Translations under genes and position numbers: made by a program | Assembly: GCF_038002825.1 (NCBI RefSeq) | Contig: NZ_JBBODF010000001.1 | Span: 62,001 to 126,000, forward strand | DNA from: Paenibacillus sp. FSL H8-0048 | GTDB lineage: Bacteria > Bacillota > Bacilli > Paenibacillales > Paenibacillaceae | Direction of reading: 5' to 3' | DNA: 64,000 nt | Notes under the pieces: model-generated | The model's database searches: none | The model's input: only the letters and a program-made list of their open reading frames with translations | What the model was told of the DNA's origin: nothing | Shown: positions 34,348-43,058 of the stretch, in pieces | Layout: the number at the start of each line of letters is the position of its first letter | Numbering within the stretch: position 1 is the stretch's first letter

Positions 34348-34780
34348 ATGACAAAGACAAAGCTTACAGAAATACTACATAAACGAAACATTCAATATAC
34401 TGAGGTTGGTAAATGGGGGACGTACCTTAGAGGCGTGTGGGAGAAGGAGTTTGCTGAGAGAATAAGCAGCGAAGCGAAAAGGAAAATATATTTGCATGAC
34501 TTTTTATGGCATCTGTTCAGCTACAAAATAGTGGAGGCATTCGAGAAGGACCATGCCAATAATGCACTTAACAACGAATCGAAGAATCGGTGTATTTGTA
34601 TTTTACCAACATTCTGATTATGCATTAACTATAGAGAATGCAAAGAACATTGTGGCTGAAGACTTTAATAATTATCTTGTCATATTGTATTCCATCAAGT
34701 TCAGTTCCCTATGGGTTGATTTTTATATTCTACAATACAAGGAACAACATAGAAAGACTATTTATCTACCTCATAGATAG
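34348..34780 (+). pseudogene. DUF4275-like protein, frameshifted
   Basis: Frame one reads MTKTKLTEILHKRNIQYTEVGKWGTYLRGVWEKEFAERIS...LHDFLWHLFSYKIVEAFE, and the region after about 34575 continues in the next frame as IGVFVFYQHSDYALTIENAKNIVAEDF. The joined sequence has the DUF4275 landmarks (FLWHLFSY, FYQHS, ENA) as I recall them. The C-terminus runs into a degenerate tail beyond 34690. A one-base shift and further loss suggest decay. The family is of unknown function. Confidence 0.65.
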
Positions 34781-35357
34781 GCAGCAAAATATTATCAATA
34801 ATATCCTCGCTGCCAGCTTCATTAAGCCTTCCATACAGTATAATTTCATTGATCATAAGCAGAAACGGTAAATTTAGAGCCTTTTCAGAAATCCTATCTA
34901 CGGTAAGTGATATTTCCCCGCGCTGATTAGCCCTCGTAATAATAGCTTCCAAGGATGTACGGATATCATTGTCCTGATTCACGAAGTTGAATAAATTAAA
35001 ATAGGTCGTATACGAAAACATATCCGAAATCACACCCCGCAGATCATCAGGTTTGATGATTTCAAAGATGGGATCTAGAACCCTAAATAGTGCCCTTAAA
35101 TCCTCCTTTAATGAACCCTGATCGCTAATACTCCCTTCTAATGCTGGTGCCTGTCGTCCTATAACAGCCTGAATCAGGTAGCATTTTTGGGGCCAGCGGC
35201 GATAAATTGCATTTTTATTGGTTTTTGCGGCCTGGGCTACGTCGTCCATGGTCAGCTTGCTATATCCCATTTGATTCAGCAACCGCCAGGCCTCATCTAA
35301 AATTGCATGTTCAAGGGCAGCACCCCGGCGCCGGCTTCCGCTCCCGCTTTCAGTCAT
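34758..35357 (-). CDS. TetR/AcrR family transcriptional regulator
   Basis: A 199-residue regulator whose N-terminal HTH (ALEHAILDEAWRLLNQMGYSKLTMDDVAQAAKTNKNAIYRRWPQK) is typical of TetR. The C-terminal domain is helical with no known ligand. It is divergent from an alpha/beta hydrolase, and between them is a perfect palindrome AAGGTACT-TA-AGTACCTT region that is a likely operator. The start at 35357 has GGGAGG 7-8 bases upstream; the frame from 35381 has none. Confidence 0.85.
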   Translation of the reverse strand: MTESGSGSRRRGAALEHAILDEAWRLLNQMGYSKLTMDDVAQAAKTNKNAIYRRWPQKCYLIQAVIGRQAPALEGSISDQGSLKEDLRALFRVLDPIFEIIKPDDLRGVISDMFSYTTYFNLFNFVNQDNDIRTSLEAIITRANQRGEISLTVDRISEKALNLPFLLMINEIILYGRLNEAGSEDIIDNILLPIYEVDK

Positions 35358-35452
35358 CTTACAACCTCCCTTTAGATGCACATCATTACACCATCTTATC
35401 TTACCACAAACTTATTTGCATTTTGTCCGAATCAAGTATACTATAAACAAAT

Positions 35453-35470
35453 AAGGTACTAAAGTACCTT
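35453..35470. promoter_or_regulatory. TetR operator-like palindrome
   Basis: AAGGTACT (35453-35460), AA, AGTACCTT (35463-35470) is a perfect 8+2+8 dyad between the divergent TetR and hydrolase genes, positioned between a TATACT-type -10 and the hydrolase start. Confidence 0.6.
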
Positions 35471-35503
35471 AAATATAAAGATGAATGAAAAGGAGAGAAA
35501 GAC

Positions 35504-36790
35504 ATGACTAATCAAGAAAGAAAACAATCGGAAGGAAAGCTCGCAGGCCAGGCAGTGGCCGAAAACGAGTCGATTTTTCGCCACTCCGTCGGCATGGTCA
35601 ACAAGTTCGTGTCGCATATGGATTTTCATTTCACCCGTACTTTGGCGAAGGAAGCTTATGGCGGTGTATCTACCGGGGAATGCTTCGAAGCTGCTTCACA
35701 CATCGTGGACGGCGATTTCTCAACCTATGCACCAGCGTGGCAGCCGGTAGCTGAGCGGATGGAGGCCAAAGGCTGGGACTGCCTCAAGAAGGGGCACAAA
35801 GTGAGTGCGCGTGAAGCCTTCATGCGTGCGGCCGTATATTGGGGTTGCGTGGGAATGTACACAAGTGATTCAGACCCTCTTACTAGAGAATCGTGTATGC
35901 GGACACGTGCCCTGTGGAAAGAAGCTGGCAAGCTGTCCGATCCGATTATGGAGCCGGTGGATATCCCCTATGAGAACGGCAAGGTGATGAAAGGCTATTT
36001 CATCGCTGGAGGCGCCTCCGGTGAGAAGAGACCAACGCTGCTGGGGATGGGCGGCGGTGAGAACTATTTGGAAGAGATCTATTTCCAGTGTGCTGGAGCG
36101 GTCCGCCGCGGTTACAATCTTCTGATCTTTGAGGTTCCGGGCCAGAAAGCGGCGATATGGGAAAATCCAGACCTCTTCATCCGCATGGACGCAGAAGTCC
36201 CGGTTGGTTATGTGGTTGACTATGCGTTAACCCGTCCGGAAGTGGACCCAGACCGGATTGCCCTAATTGGACATAGCTTTGGCGGGTACTACGTCATGAG
36301 AGCAGCATGCTTCGAGAGGCGGATTGCTGCTTGTATTGCCAGTCCTGTAATTTGGTCCATGCAGCCTGAAATCCTGCAGATTCTAGGGTTCGATGCGAGT
36401 AAACCCTACCCCCGTGACATGGAATCCCAGATTGATCCGGCCAACACGACGGCGCAATTCGTCCTGGAAGGCGATTTCCGGGCAAGATGCGGGCATAAGA
36501 ATACGACGATTGCGGAGTGGATGGATTACTTGGGGCAAGGCTCCTTGTTGGGCCTGGAAGAGCAAATCACCTGCCCTGTATTGAACATGATCGGCGAAGG
36601 GGAATTTGGTCCTGAACAGCTTGAGGAGGAACGGAAGCATTTTGCCATGCTGAAGAACCCTAAGAACAGATTCAATCTGACCATGGCTTATGAAGGCGGG
36701 GAACAGCATTGCACGGAGAATAATCTGCTGCTCAAGAACCAGCTTGAAATGGACTGGCTTGATGAAGTCTTAGGATATGCAGGACAGTAA
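35504..36790 (+). CDS. Alpha/beta hydrolase (DUF1100/FrsA-like)
   Basis: A 428-residue hydrolase. The first ~150 residues are a helical cap (EAFMRAAVYWGCVGMYTSD), followed by the alpha/beta core with an oxyanion segment (PTLLGMGGGENYLEEIY), the nucleophile S258 in GHSFGGYY, and a C-terminal aspartate/histidine region (MIGEGEFGPEQ, GGEQHCTENN). This architecture resembles FrsA/2,6-dihydroxypseudo-oxynicotine hydrolase-type proteins acting on small C-C or ester bonds. Its expression is likely controlled by the divergent TetR. RBS AAAAGGAGAG. The membrane-protein gene 26 bases downstream is probably in the same operon. Confidence 0.85.
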   Translation: MTNQERKQSEGKLAGQAVAENESIFRHSVGMVNKFVSHMDFHFTRTLAKEAYGGVSTGECFEAASHIVDGDFSTYAPAWQPVAERMEAKGWDCLKKGHKVSAREAFMRAAVYWGCVGMYTSDSDPLTRESCMRTRALWKEAGKLSDPIMEPVDIPYENGKVMKGYFIAGGASGEKRPTLLGMGGGENYLEEIYFQCAGAVRRGYNLLIFEVPGQKAAIWENPDLFIRMDAEVPVGYVVDYALTRPEVDPDRIALIGHSFGGYYVMRAACFERRIAACIASPVIWSMQPEILQILGFDASKPYPRDMESQIDPANTTAQFVLEGDFRARCGHKNTTIAEWMDYLGQGSLLGLEEQITCPVLNMIGEGEFGPEQLEEERKHFAMLKNPKNRFNLTMAYEGGEQHCTENNLLLKNQLEMDWLDEVLGYAGQ

Positions 36791-36816
36791 ATTCCAGCTT
36801 GAGAAGAGGGGCGAAT

Positions 36817-37455
36817 ATGCAGCAAATAGACATTCAGGATCATCCAATTAAAGAAATCAGGATTGCAGATAAAAAAGATCAGCTCGGGAATCCCGGACCT
36901 GCTTTAACCTTTATTTTCACTATGCTTACTATGGAGTTCTGGGGAATCTACGCCGGGATTTTTACCGGGCCTACGATCATGGCAGTTGGAATGGTGCAGA
37001 TCGCTTGCTTTATTCCTTATCTGATAGGTGCAATACTGTACTATTGTAAAGGTGATTCCACCAACGGCAATGTGTTCCTGATCTTTGCTACCCTTTTCGG
37101 GGGAGTAGGAGGTCTTACCAATATAACAATTGGCTTCTCAGAAATTATGGGTTGGCCGATCTCTACGCAGATGACAGCACTTCCCTTCATCCTGGGTGGG
37201 ATTTCCATCCTGCCTGTGGTATGGATTAATCGCGCAAGCGCGGATAAAGTGACGGTTATATGCTATATGGCGGCGGCTTGCTTTCTTACTTTTACCGGGT
37301 TAGTGAGCCTGAATATTCTAAACACCCATTGGAATTTGCTCCTCCAGTGGCTTGGGCTTATCGTCACTATCACCGGATTGTATAGCTGCATCAACGGCCT
37401 GCTGCTTGGCGGCAGAAGCAGGGGCATACCTGTAGGCAAGCCCTTTTTTAAATAA
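36817..37455 (+). CDS. Acetate uptake transporter-like (GPR1/FUN34/SatP family)
   Basis: A 212-residue membrane protein with six hydrophobic helices. The diagnostic start is LGNPGPALTFIFTMLTMEFWGIYAG, close to the SatP NPAPLGL motif and the succeeding FIPYLIGAILYYCKGDSTNGN segment. The family moves acetate or succinate, driven by proton gradient. The start ATG 36817 is preferred (GAGGGG upstream) over 36799. It follows the alpha/beta hydrolase closely, suggesting a pathway releasing a small carboxylate. This is inference. Confidence 0.7.
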   Translation: MQQIDIQDHPIKEIRIADKKDQLGNPGPALTFIFTMLTMEFWGIYAGIFTGPTIMAVGMVQIACFIPYLIGAILYYCKGDSTNGNVFLIFATLFGGVGGLTNITIGFSEIMGWPISTQMTALPFILGGISILPVVWINRASADKVTVICYMAAACFLTFTGLVSLNILNTHWNLLLQWLGLIVTITGLYSCINGLLLGGRSRGIPVGKPFFK

Positions 37456-37486
37456 GAGTTGATTCGGTTTAAATTGAGTTGAATGG

Positions 37487-37519
37487 AAAAAGGCGCTGAC
37501 TCCATGTTAGTGTCTTTTT
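37487..37519 (+). terminator. Rho-independent terminator
   Basis: AAAAAGGCGCTGAC (37487-37500) and GTTAGTGTCTTTTT (37506-37519) pair along their length with G-U pairs and end in five Ts. Confidence 0.75.
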
Positions 37520-37633
37520 CGTATGTTCCTAAGCTTCGCCATACTTCCGCCATGTTCCGGTTCCAGCTACTCTGCCATAATACGGTAATAGAACAGAGGA
37601 CGGTTTCACACCAGCGCTTAAGGAGGAATTGGC

Positions 37634-38560
37634 ATGTTTCATAAAACAGTGACGCTGCAGCCTTTTGCAGACATTTCGGGGTACACTGAAGGGTTCAAGA
37701 TCGTCTCAGCTCAATTAGGTGGAGATGGCTGCATATATGTCCTGCTGATTAATCAGATCCCGGAACGCAAACGCGGAATGTTCGTCCAATCGGCTCTGAA
37801 TCAACCGCATACCTACAAGGTTCTGATGGTAGAAAGTCAAGATTATATCGATGAAATTGCATTTCCGGATCAGCAGTTCAATTATCATTATGTTCAGCCG
37901 CTTCGCAGACATTTGCTGCTGGTTGGAGCGCGCAGCTCGTATTATGGTGCAGGCAAATATGATCTGAATGCCAAGGTATGTGATTACACAGGACGCACTG
38001 TCCGTGAGTTCCTGCTTGGAGACGGAATTCAGAATGTTCAAGTGACCGAAAAGGGCACCATTTGGACCAGTTATTTTGACGAAGGTGTGTTCGGGAACAA
38101 CGGGTGGGATCAGCCTGTCGGTGAACACGGCCTTGTGGCCTGGGATGAGCATGGCAACAAATTATACGAAGATCATGTATCTGATATTGCCGATTGTTAC
38201 GCTTTGAATGTGGTTCGTGAAGAGCAGGTCTGGTTCTATTATTATACAGACTTTCTGCTCGGCTGCGTCTCAGGCGGAACCGGTCAGCCCAAGGTCACGT
38301 TTATGAATCCTGAGATTTCCGGTTCGGCCGGGTTCTGCACGGATGGTTATCACTTCTTGTTCGATGGCGGTTACGGCAAACACGGAGAATATGTTATCAA
38401 GAAGCTTGAACAATCAAGCTTGACCAAAGGACATAAGATACAGTTCCTTAATGAAAAATCGGAGCCGCTTGAACTGATGTCGCAAGATTTCCGGGAAGAC
38501 CGCGTGTTGTTCTGTGCAGATCATAAGTTGTATCAGGTATCGGTTAGTGAATTGCTCTGA
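37634..38560 (+). CDS. Hypothetical protein, beta-propeller-like, 308 aa
   Basis: A soluble protein made of repeated four-strand-like segments: ISAQL.. CIYVLLINQ, HLLLVGARSSYYG, KGTIWTSYFDEGVFGNNGW, GLVAWDEHGNKLYED, EEQVWFYYYTDFLL. The repeat pattern suggests a beta-propeller, but no catalytic residues stand out. The TAAGGAGGAATTGGC site and ATG 37634 are strong. It is a single gene. The family is not recognised. Confidence 0.6.
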   Translation: MFHKTVTLQPFADISGYTEGFKIVSAQLGGDGCIYVLLINQIPERKRGMFVQSALNQPHTYKVLMVESQDYIDEIAFPDQQFNYHYVQPLRRHLLLVGARSSYYGAGKYDLNAKVCDYTGRTVREFLLGDGIQNVQVTEKGTIWTSYFDEGVFGNNGWDQPVGEHGLVAWDEHGNKLYEDHVSDIADCYALNVVREEQVWFYYYTDFLLGCVSGGTGQPKVTFMNPEISGSAGFCTDGYHFLFDGGYGKHGEYVIKKLEQSSLTKGHKIQFLNEKSEPLELMSQDFREDRVLFCADHKLYQVSVSELL

Positions 38561-38644
38561 TGATGCGGGGTGCGGGGAAGTGACACGTACCCCATATTAT
38601 GGTAGGGTTATTGCATTACGCGGAAATTGAGGGTGGCATACATA

Positions 38645-39496
38645 ATGAAGGTTAAGATTTTATTTATTTTATTGACAGTTTCATTAACAGTAAATGTAGT
38701 GATATTTTATGGATTATCGAAGTTTGATTTAGTTGAGAAAGGAAGTTCAACTTCGAGTATCACTAAGTCAGCTTCAACCCAGATGCGGAGGTCATATGGC
38801 AGGATTAGTACAACCTTACATATCATTCTATTCACTATCGGCATCCTATGCCTAATCTACAGCGATGAACATACGAAGCAAATAAGCTGGATCATTATCT
38901 TGTGTTCACTCGTCATGCTCGTAATCTCTCTGGTTATTAACATTAGCTATCATACGAAAATGAAAAGCGTACTGCCTACGCTGCCTTCTGCTCCCGAATC
39001 ACTGGTCATGGAGATGGAACCTGGATTACGTAAAGGGAATGTTGGCCTGCCTAGTCATTGGTTTCTCATTCATGCTGTTATTATTGTGGTTAGTATTCTA
39101 ACAGTGCTGCGCAACTACGATCTGATTCCTGACCAGCTTCCGGTCCATTTCGACGGCAGCTTTACCGTAGACCGCTATGCAGATAAATCTTATAGTATTG
39201 TGTTTATACCTACAATCATGCAGGTGTTAGGAACCCTTCTGTTCATATTTGAGTATTGGAGTATCCGCAGAGGGAAGAAGCAGCTTAGAGAAGACGAAAC
39301 TTACCGCCGTGCCTGGTCGGATTTTATGATTACAGCATGTTTCTTGTTCGTTATTCTCTTATCTGTCGTACAGCTAAATATGATGTCTCTGCTTAACATT
39401 AATTTTGTTGCCCCCGTTGTCCTAAGCATCATTGCCTTTACCATCCTATACGCCTGCACCTTAACGTACTGGGCGGGTCAGCGCGACAGCCGCTAG
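38645..39496 (+). CDS. DUF1648-type membrane protein
   Basis: A 283-residue integral membrane protein with about six helices (a signal-anchor, one short pair, then WFLIHAVIIVVSILTVLRNY and two more). The hallmark segment is LIPDQLPVHFDGSFTVDRYADKS, typical of DUF1648 proteins (SdpI-like immunity/membrane regulators). Family function is often unknown. The start ATG 38645 is chosen over 38627 because GGGTGG precedes it. It appears monocistronic. Confidence 0.7.
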   Translation: MKVKILFILLTVSLTVNVVIFYGLSKFDLVEKGSSTSSITKSASTQMRRSYGRISTTLHIILFTIGILCLIYSDEHTKQISWIIILCSLVMLVISLVINISYHTKMKSVLPTLPSAPESLVMEMEPGLRKGNVGLPSHWFLIHAVIIVVSILTVLRNYDLIPDQLPVHFDGSFTVDRYADKSYSIVFIPTIMQVLGTLLFIFEYWSIRRGKKQLREDETYRRAWSDFMITACFLFVILLSVVQLNMMSLLNINFVAPVVLSIIAFTILYACTLTYWAGQRDSR

Positions 39497-39511
39497 ACAT
39501 GAGCAGATGGC

Positions 39512-39567
39512 CTACGCGCTGGATCAGCCACACCTCAAACTCTAAATGCCGCTGATCCAACGCGCTA
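39512..39567. terminator. Hairpin after DUF1648 gene
   Basis: GCGCTGGATCAGC and GCTGATCCAACGCGC pair with one bulge across a ~22-base loop. No strong T run follows, so it is terminator-like only. It lies between convergent genes. Confidence 0.45.
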
Positions 39568-39626
39568 CAACGTAACGAAGCTGCTTCTACCTATAGCGTA
39601 AACGTTATTTCCTCATAGTGGAGTCT

Positions 39627-40118
39627 TCAAACCGCATCCCGCTTTTTCACCGGCACCCATACTTCAACTTCGGCATCCATCGGGTTGCCATTGGTCAGTA
39701 CCTCCGCAATCGGATGTCCGGTATACTCATACTCATATTCATCGTTCAGGATACCACCGAATGCCTCATCCTCCAGCCGGTCAAATGCGAGACGCGACAA
39801 CCCGCCCTGACCCGACAACACCAAATACTCTCCTCCCGGAAAAAGTACTTCAACTGCCGCCTCCGGCAGGGGCCCTGATGACTGAACGCCTGCAACATAC
39901 AGGATCTTCCCATCCTCCCGGGCAATCGCGGCGAAGCCGTAGGGACTCTCAGACAGGGGACGCAGGGCGGCCATGGAGCCGTTCTCCAGCGTGCTTTTGA
40001 AAAAAGCCGTTTTGAGCGGAGAATACGCCGGATTGTGCATCGCCCCACCTTCACTTAGAGTGGTCTTGTACCCGATGATGCGGAATGCTGCCTTCGTTTC
40101 AATTCTGGTCGAAATCAT
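39627..40118 (-). CDS. GyrI-like/AraC effector-binding domain protein
   Basis: A 163-residue protein. The N-terminus MISTRIETKAAFRIIGYKT and the C-terminal GHPIAEVLTNGNPMDAEVEVWVPV match stand-alone effector-binding (GyrI-like) domains, which bind small aromatic or cationic ligands. The first part lacks any DNA-binding region. The start at 40118 follows AGGAGGTACATTGTC. It is divergent from a WYL regulator, a frequent pairing that suggests common control of one response. Confidence 0.75.
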   Translation of the reverse strand: MISTRIETKAAFRIIGYKTTLSEGGAMHNPAYSPLKTAFFKSTLENGSMAALRPLSESPYGFAAIAREDGKILYVAGVQSSGPLPEAAVEVLFPGGEYLVLSGQGGLSRLAFDRLEDEAFGGILNDEYEYEYTGHPIAEVLTNGNPMDAEVEVWVPVKKRDAV

Positions 40119-40217
40119 GACAATGTACCTCCTATATTGTGGGATTGGTGTATTCCAAGCAAGCATAATCTACCAACTGTGACAGCTGTATGGCATACTT
40201 GATTTGAGGTGGTCATC

Positions 40218-41159
40218 ATGAAAATGGATCGCTTGATTGCGCTCATTATGATCCTGCTGGAGCATGAGCAGATAAGTGCGCGCGAGTTAGCGGAGCGGCT
40301 CGAAGTCAGCAGACGAACGATTTACCGCGATATTGATACGCTAAATAGGGCCGGCCTGCCGATCTATACGCTGATGGGGGCGTGGGGCGGTGTCGGCTTG
40401 ATGAAGTCCTACAAAGTCGGCAAAACCGTATTCACCCCGCAGGAAATCCAGAACCTGATGAATGGATTACACAGCTACAAGCAGCTTTTTGGAAGACGGG
40501 AAATAGTGTATGTAGCGGAGAAGCTGAACGCTCTCTATCCAGACAATGCTGTGGGCAGGCCGAGTGCGCCGTTCATCATGGATCTGTCCTTGAATCAAGG
40601 AAACGAGTCGCTGCGCAGCCTGTTCGGGATGATTGAGACGGCGATGAATGAGCACGCTGTGCTGGCTTTTGCGTATACGGATGCGCGGGGGCAGATCAGT
40701 AAACGGCGGGTGGAGCCGTACCAGGTAGTTTTCAAGGAGAGTAGCTGGTACTTGCAAGCCTATTGTCTGGTCAAGCAGGACTACCGGATCTTCAAGCTGG
40801 CGAGGATGAGCGGTCTTCAAGTGACGAAGGAACAGTTTGCTCCAAAAGTGTTCACACCCCTCCCCATGGACGGAGGCGATTGGCTAAGCCAAGGCTGGGT
40901 CGAGGTTACCATCCGGCTGGACCGCTCCGTCATGGATCGCGTGATCGAACGGTTCGGCGCCGACCATATCCTGCGGGTGGATGAACACCACTGCTGGGCC
41001 AAGTATCCCATTATTGCGAATGACTATGGCTTCGACCGGCTGCTTGCTTTTGGAGACAAATGTGAAGTGCTGGGGCCGCCTGAGATACGGAGCGGGTTCA
41101 AGGAATATGTGCGGGGGATTATGAGTAAGTATGAGGGGAATAACGATGTGGATTGGTGA
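40218..41159 (+). CDS. WYL-domain transcriptional regulator (DeoR-type HTH)
   Basis: A 313-residue regulator. The first 55 residues are a winged helix (MDRLIALIMILLEHEQISARELAERLEVSRRTIYRDIDTLNRAG), followed by a linker and a WYL domain (VEPYQVVFKESSWYLQAYCLVKQDYRIFKLARM), where WYL usually senses a nucleic-acid or small ligand. The C-terminal WCX extension (YGFDRLLAFGDKCEVLGPPEIR) is present. GAGGTGG precedes ATG 40218. It is divergent from the GyrI-like gene and most likely regulates it. Confidence 0.88.
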   Translation: MKMDRLIALIMILLEHEQISARELAERLEVSRRTIYRDIDTLNRAGLPIYTLMGAWGGVGLMKSYKVGKTVFTPQEIQNLMNGLHSYKQLFGRREIVYVAEKLNALYPDNAVGRPSAPFIMDLSLNQGNESLRSLFGMIETAMNEHAVLAFAYTDARGQISKRRVEPYQVVFKESSWYLQAYCLVKQDYRIFKLARMSGLQVTKEQFAPKVFTPLPMDGGDWLSQGWVEVTIRLDRSVMDRVIERFGADHILRVDEHHCWAKYPIIANDYGFDRLLAFGDKCEVLGPPEIRSGFKEYVRGIMSKYEGNNDVDW

Positions 41160-41225
41160 GCGTGGCGGGATGGATGAGTTTTTGGCAAATGAAGGAGAAA
41201 TTAAGTTAACTGGAGGATTGGTATA

Positions 41226-41888
41226 ATGGGGGATACCGTAATGGCAGAAAAGAATATTGGAGCAAGCGATTACCTGTCTTTAGCATTGTATGCGTTTGCA
41301 GGGTTTGGCCTGGAAGTGGTATTGTCGATGGTCTTGCCTTCAATCTTAGGCGTTAAAAGCTCCGAATATACGTTGCTGCATCAATGTATACACTGGGGAA
41401 TTACCTGCTTGTTGTGGGGAAGCATGGCCCTGTTCCTGATCAGGCTCTCCAAGCGCAAATACGATTTCGACATGATGAAGTTAAATGCAGAGCCAGATGC
41501 CAAGGGATGGTTGCTTGCGGTGGTGGTATCGGTAATCGCTATTGCAGCGACAACTATTGTATGGGAGGGCTTCAAGCCGGTTCAGGAGTATAAGGATGTG
41601 GTGAGATTCGTTTTTCAGAATATTTATTATTTGTTCGAAGCTGCGCTTATTCTGTTAACGATTGCATTTGGGCAGAAATTCGGTGAAACGCTCTTCAAAC
41701 GGGGCGGTCTGCCCTACGGCGGGATGTTCCTCGCACTCACCTGGGGCCTGATCCACATTCTGCTCCAGGGCGGGGCAACGGGGATTTATGCGTTCTTCAT
41801 GTCCATTTTATATGGAACGATATACATAATGTTGAGAAAGAATGTGCGGTATTCGTATTTGGTGATTGCGGTTGTGTTTGTTTTGTGA
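41226..41888 (+). CDS. CPBP-like membrane protein lacking catalytic glutamates
   Basis: A 220-residue integral membrane protein with six or seven helices, including LTWGLIHILLQGGATGIYAFFMSILYG which resembles the end of CPBP proteins. The EExxxR motif is absent: the corresponding helix reads FEAALILLTIAFGQKFGETLF. It may be a non-catalytic homologue. The start follows GGAGGATTGGTATA. The C-terminus ends abruptly at ...VIAVVFVL. Confidence 0.6.
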   Translation: MGDTVMAEKNIGASDYLSLALYAFAGFGLEVVLSMVLPSILGVKSSEYTLLHQCIHWGITCLLWGSMALFLIRLSKRKYDFDMMKLNAEPDAKGWLLAVVVSVIAIAATTIVWEGFKPVQEYKDVVRFVFQNIYYLFEAALILLTIAFGQKFGETLFKRGGLPYGGMFLALTWGLIHILLQGGATGIYAFFMSILYGTIYIMLRKNVRYSYLVIAVVFVL

Positions 41889-41910
41889 GGTAGGATTGGG
41901 AGGGGCTAGG

Positions 41911-42041
41911 GTGAATGGAATGAAGTATTCGATTTGGATTGAAGCTGAAGAATGGGCTGAAGGGGAATGGAACTAGACGAATGCAGTCGTAAGCGGATTG
42001 AAGAGGTAATTGCACATTTATTAGTTAGTGGTGAGTTATGA
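41911..42041 (+). pseudogene. Remnant of a small immunity-type gene
   Basis: Starting at GTG 41911 (after GGGAGG) it reads MNGMKYSIWIEAEEWAEGEWN and stops. In another frame, from 41979, is CSRKRIEEVIAHLLVSGEL and a stop at 42041. As I recall, these are the start and end of one widespread ~100-residue Bacillales protein, so the middle ~60 residues appear deleted. There is nothing else in the 41889-42126 spacer. Confidence 0.5.
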
Positions 42042-42126
42042 ACTATCTCATTCTGAAAAAGTACCACAAAAGTCAATCATAAAGTGACACTAGGTTGTGA
42101 AAAACTATTTTATGAGGAGTAGTCGC

Positions 42127-42843
42127 ATGTTTACAGATCTTATTCACAGACTTGGCCTTACATTGCCTGTTGCATTAGTTGAGGAGTTGGAGCTGCACAA
42201 GGAGAAACAAAAGGATCAAAACTACTTTTTAAGATTAATGGAAGCTGACGAAATTGTTGAATTAGTTGATTATTTGTCCAAAATAGAGGCTTATCGGGAT
42301 ATGATTCCTTTGTGGAGTGACGATCATTCAAACTATATTGGCTTGTACGTACAAGGCACATGCAAATACAGGATATGTTATATCGATCATGAGGAAACGG
42401 ATGTATCTCCGGCCTTTAGAAGTATACGTTCATTTATAACGAAAATCGAAGAATATCCTGATCTGGATTGGCATGATTTGAATAAAGACTATCCAGCAGA
42501 ATTTGAAGTTAGTCAAACTGAAATGAATGAAGACCTCGCTTGTATTGACGAGTTGAATCGAATGATAAGCTCTGACCAACTTATAAGCGATGATATTCGC
42601 TGTCAGTATATTTTTTCGATTATGGCATTAACGCCAAAAGGAAATCTTAATTCCATCATAAAATATCTAGACGATGAAGATATGTTTGTTCAAGAAAGAG
42701 CATGTGAGATTATTGGATTTCATACTTATATACCTGCTAAGGAAAAGCTGGTGAAGATCTCCAAAAACGGAATGCATAATGGGAAAATAGCAGCCAAAAG
42801 AGCATTAGAAAGGATAAGGGAAGACCGAAAAAATGAAATTTAA
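42127..42843 (+). CDS. HEAT-repeat-like protein with SUKH-type N-terminus, 238 aa
   Basis: A soluble protein. The N-terminal part (FTDLIHRLGLTLPVALVEELELH) is followed by a beta-rich centre with WSDDHSNYIGLYVQGTCKYRICYIDHEETDVSPAF, typical of SMI1/KNR4-type immunity proteins; the C-terminal segment (NSIIKYLDDEDMFVQERACEIIGFHTYIPAKEKL) looks like HEAT repeats. The start ATG 42127 (GAGGAGTAG site) is chosen over 42097. It is AT-rich and begins the defence-rich block. It may be an immunity protein or part of a conflict system. Confidence 0.65.
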   Translation: MFTDLIHRLGLTLPVALVEELELHKEKQKDQNYFLRLMEADEIVELVDYLSKIEAYRDMIPLWSDDHSNYIGLYVQGTCKYRICYIDHEETDVSPAFRSIRSFITKIEEYPDLDWHDLNKDYPAEFEVSQTEMNEDLACIDELNRMISSDQLISDDIRCQYIFSIMALTPKGNLNSIIKYLDDEDMFVQERACEIIGFHTYIPAKEKLVKISKNGMHNGKIAAKRALERIREDRKNEI

Positions 42844-42935
42844 AAGCTCTGAATTGCTCGTAAATCGACTCGAACTACTAGGAAATAGAGTACACAAAAG
42901 TGAATTTATATATAAATGAGATAAGAACTAAAATT

Positions 42936-43058
42936 ATGGAATTAATTAAGGAGATCGAAGCGATAAACGGTGAACTTTTGAAATCTGTTTATTTTTCTAA
43001 GTTGTTGGGGTTTTGTGATAATCAGGATAAAGGAGATATAACATGCTGCCATCACTAG
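42936..43058 (+). CDS. Small ORF, 40 aa, uncertain
   Basis: MELIKEIEAINGELLKSVYFSKLLGFCDNQDKGDIT... begins at ATG 42936 with only a weak GAGAT site, overlapping the next gene's start. The helical start resembles small immunity-type proteins but it may be a degenerate remnant. Low certainty. Confidence 0.25.
   Translation: MELIKEIEAINGELLKSVYFSKLLGFCDNQDKGDITCCHH

Noticed and set aside
37634..38560. Lipid- or sugar-binding enzyme for the beta-propeller-like protein
   Set aside because: No catalytic motif can be seen, so no function is assigned.
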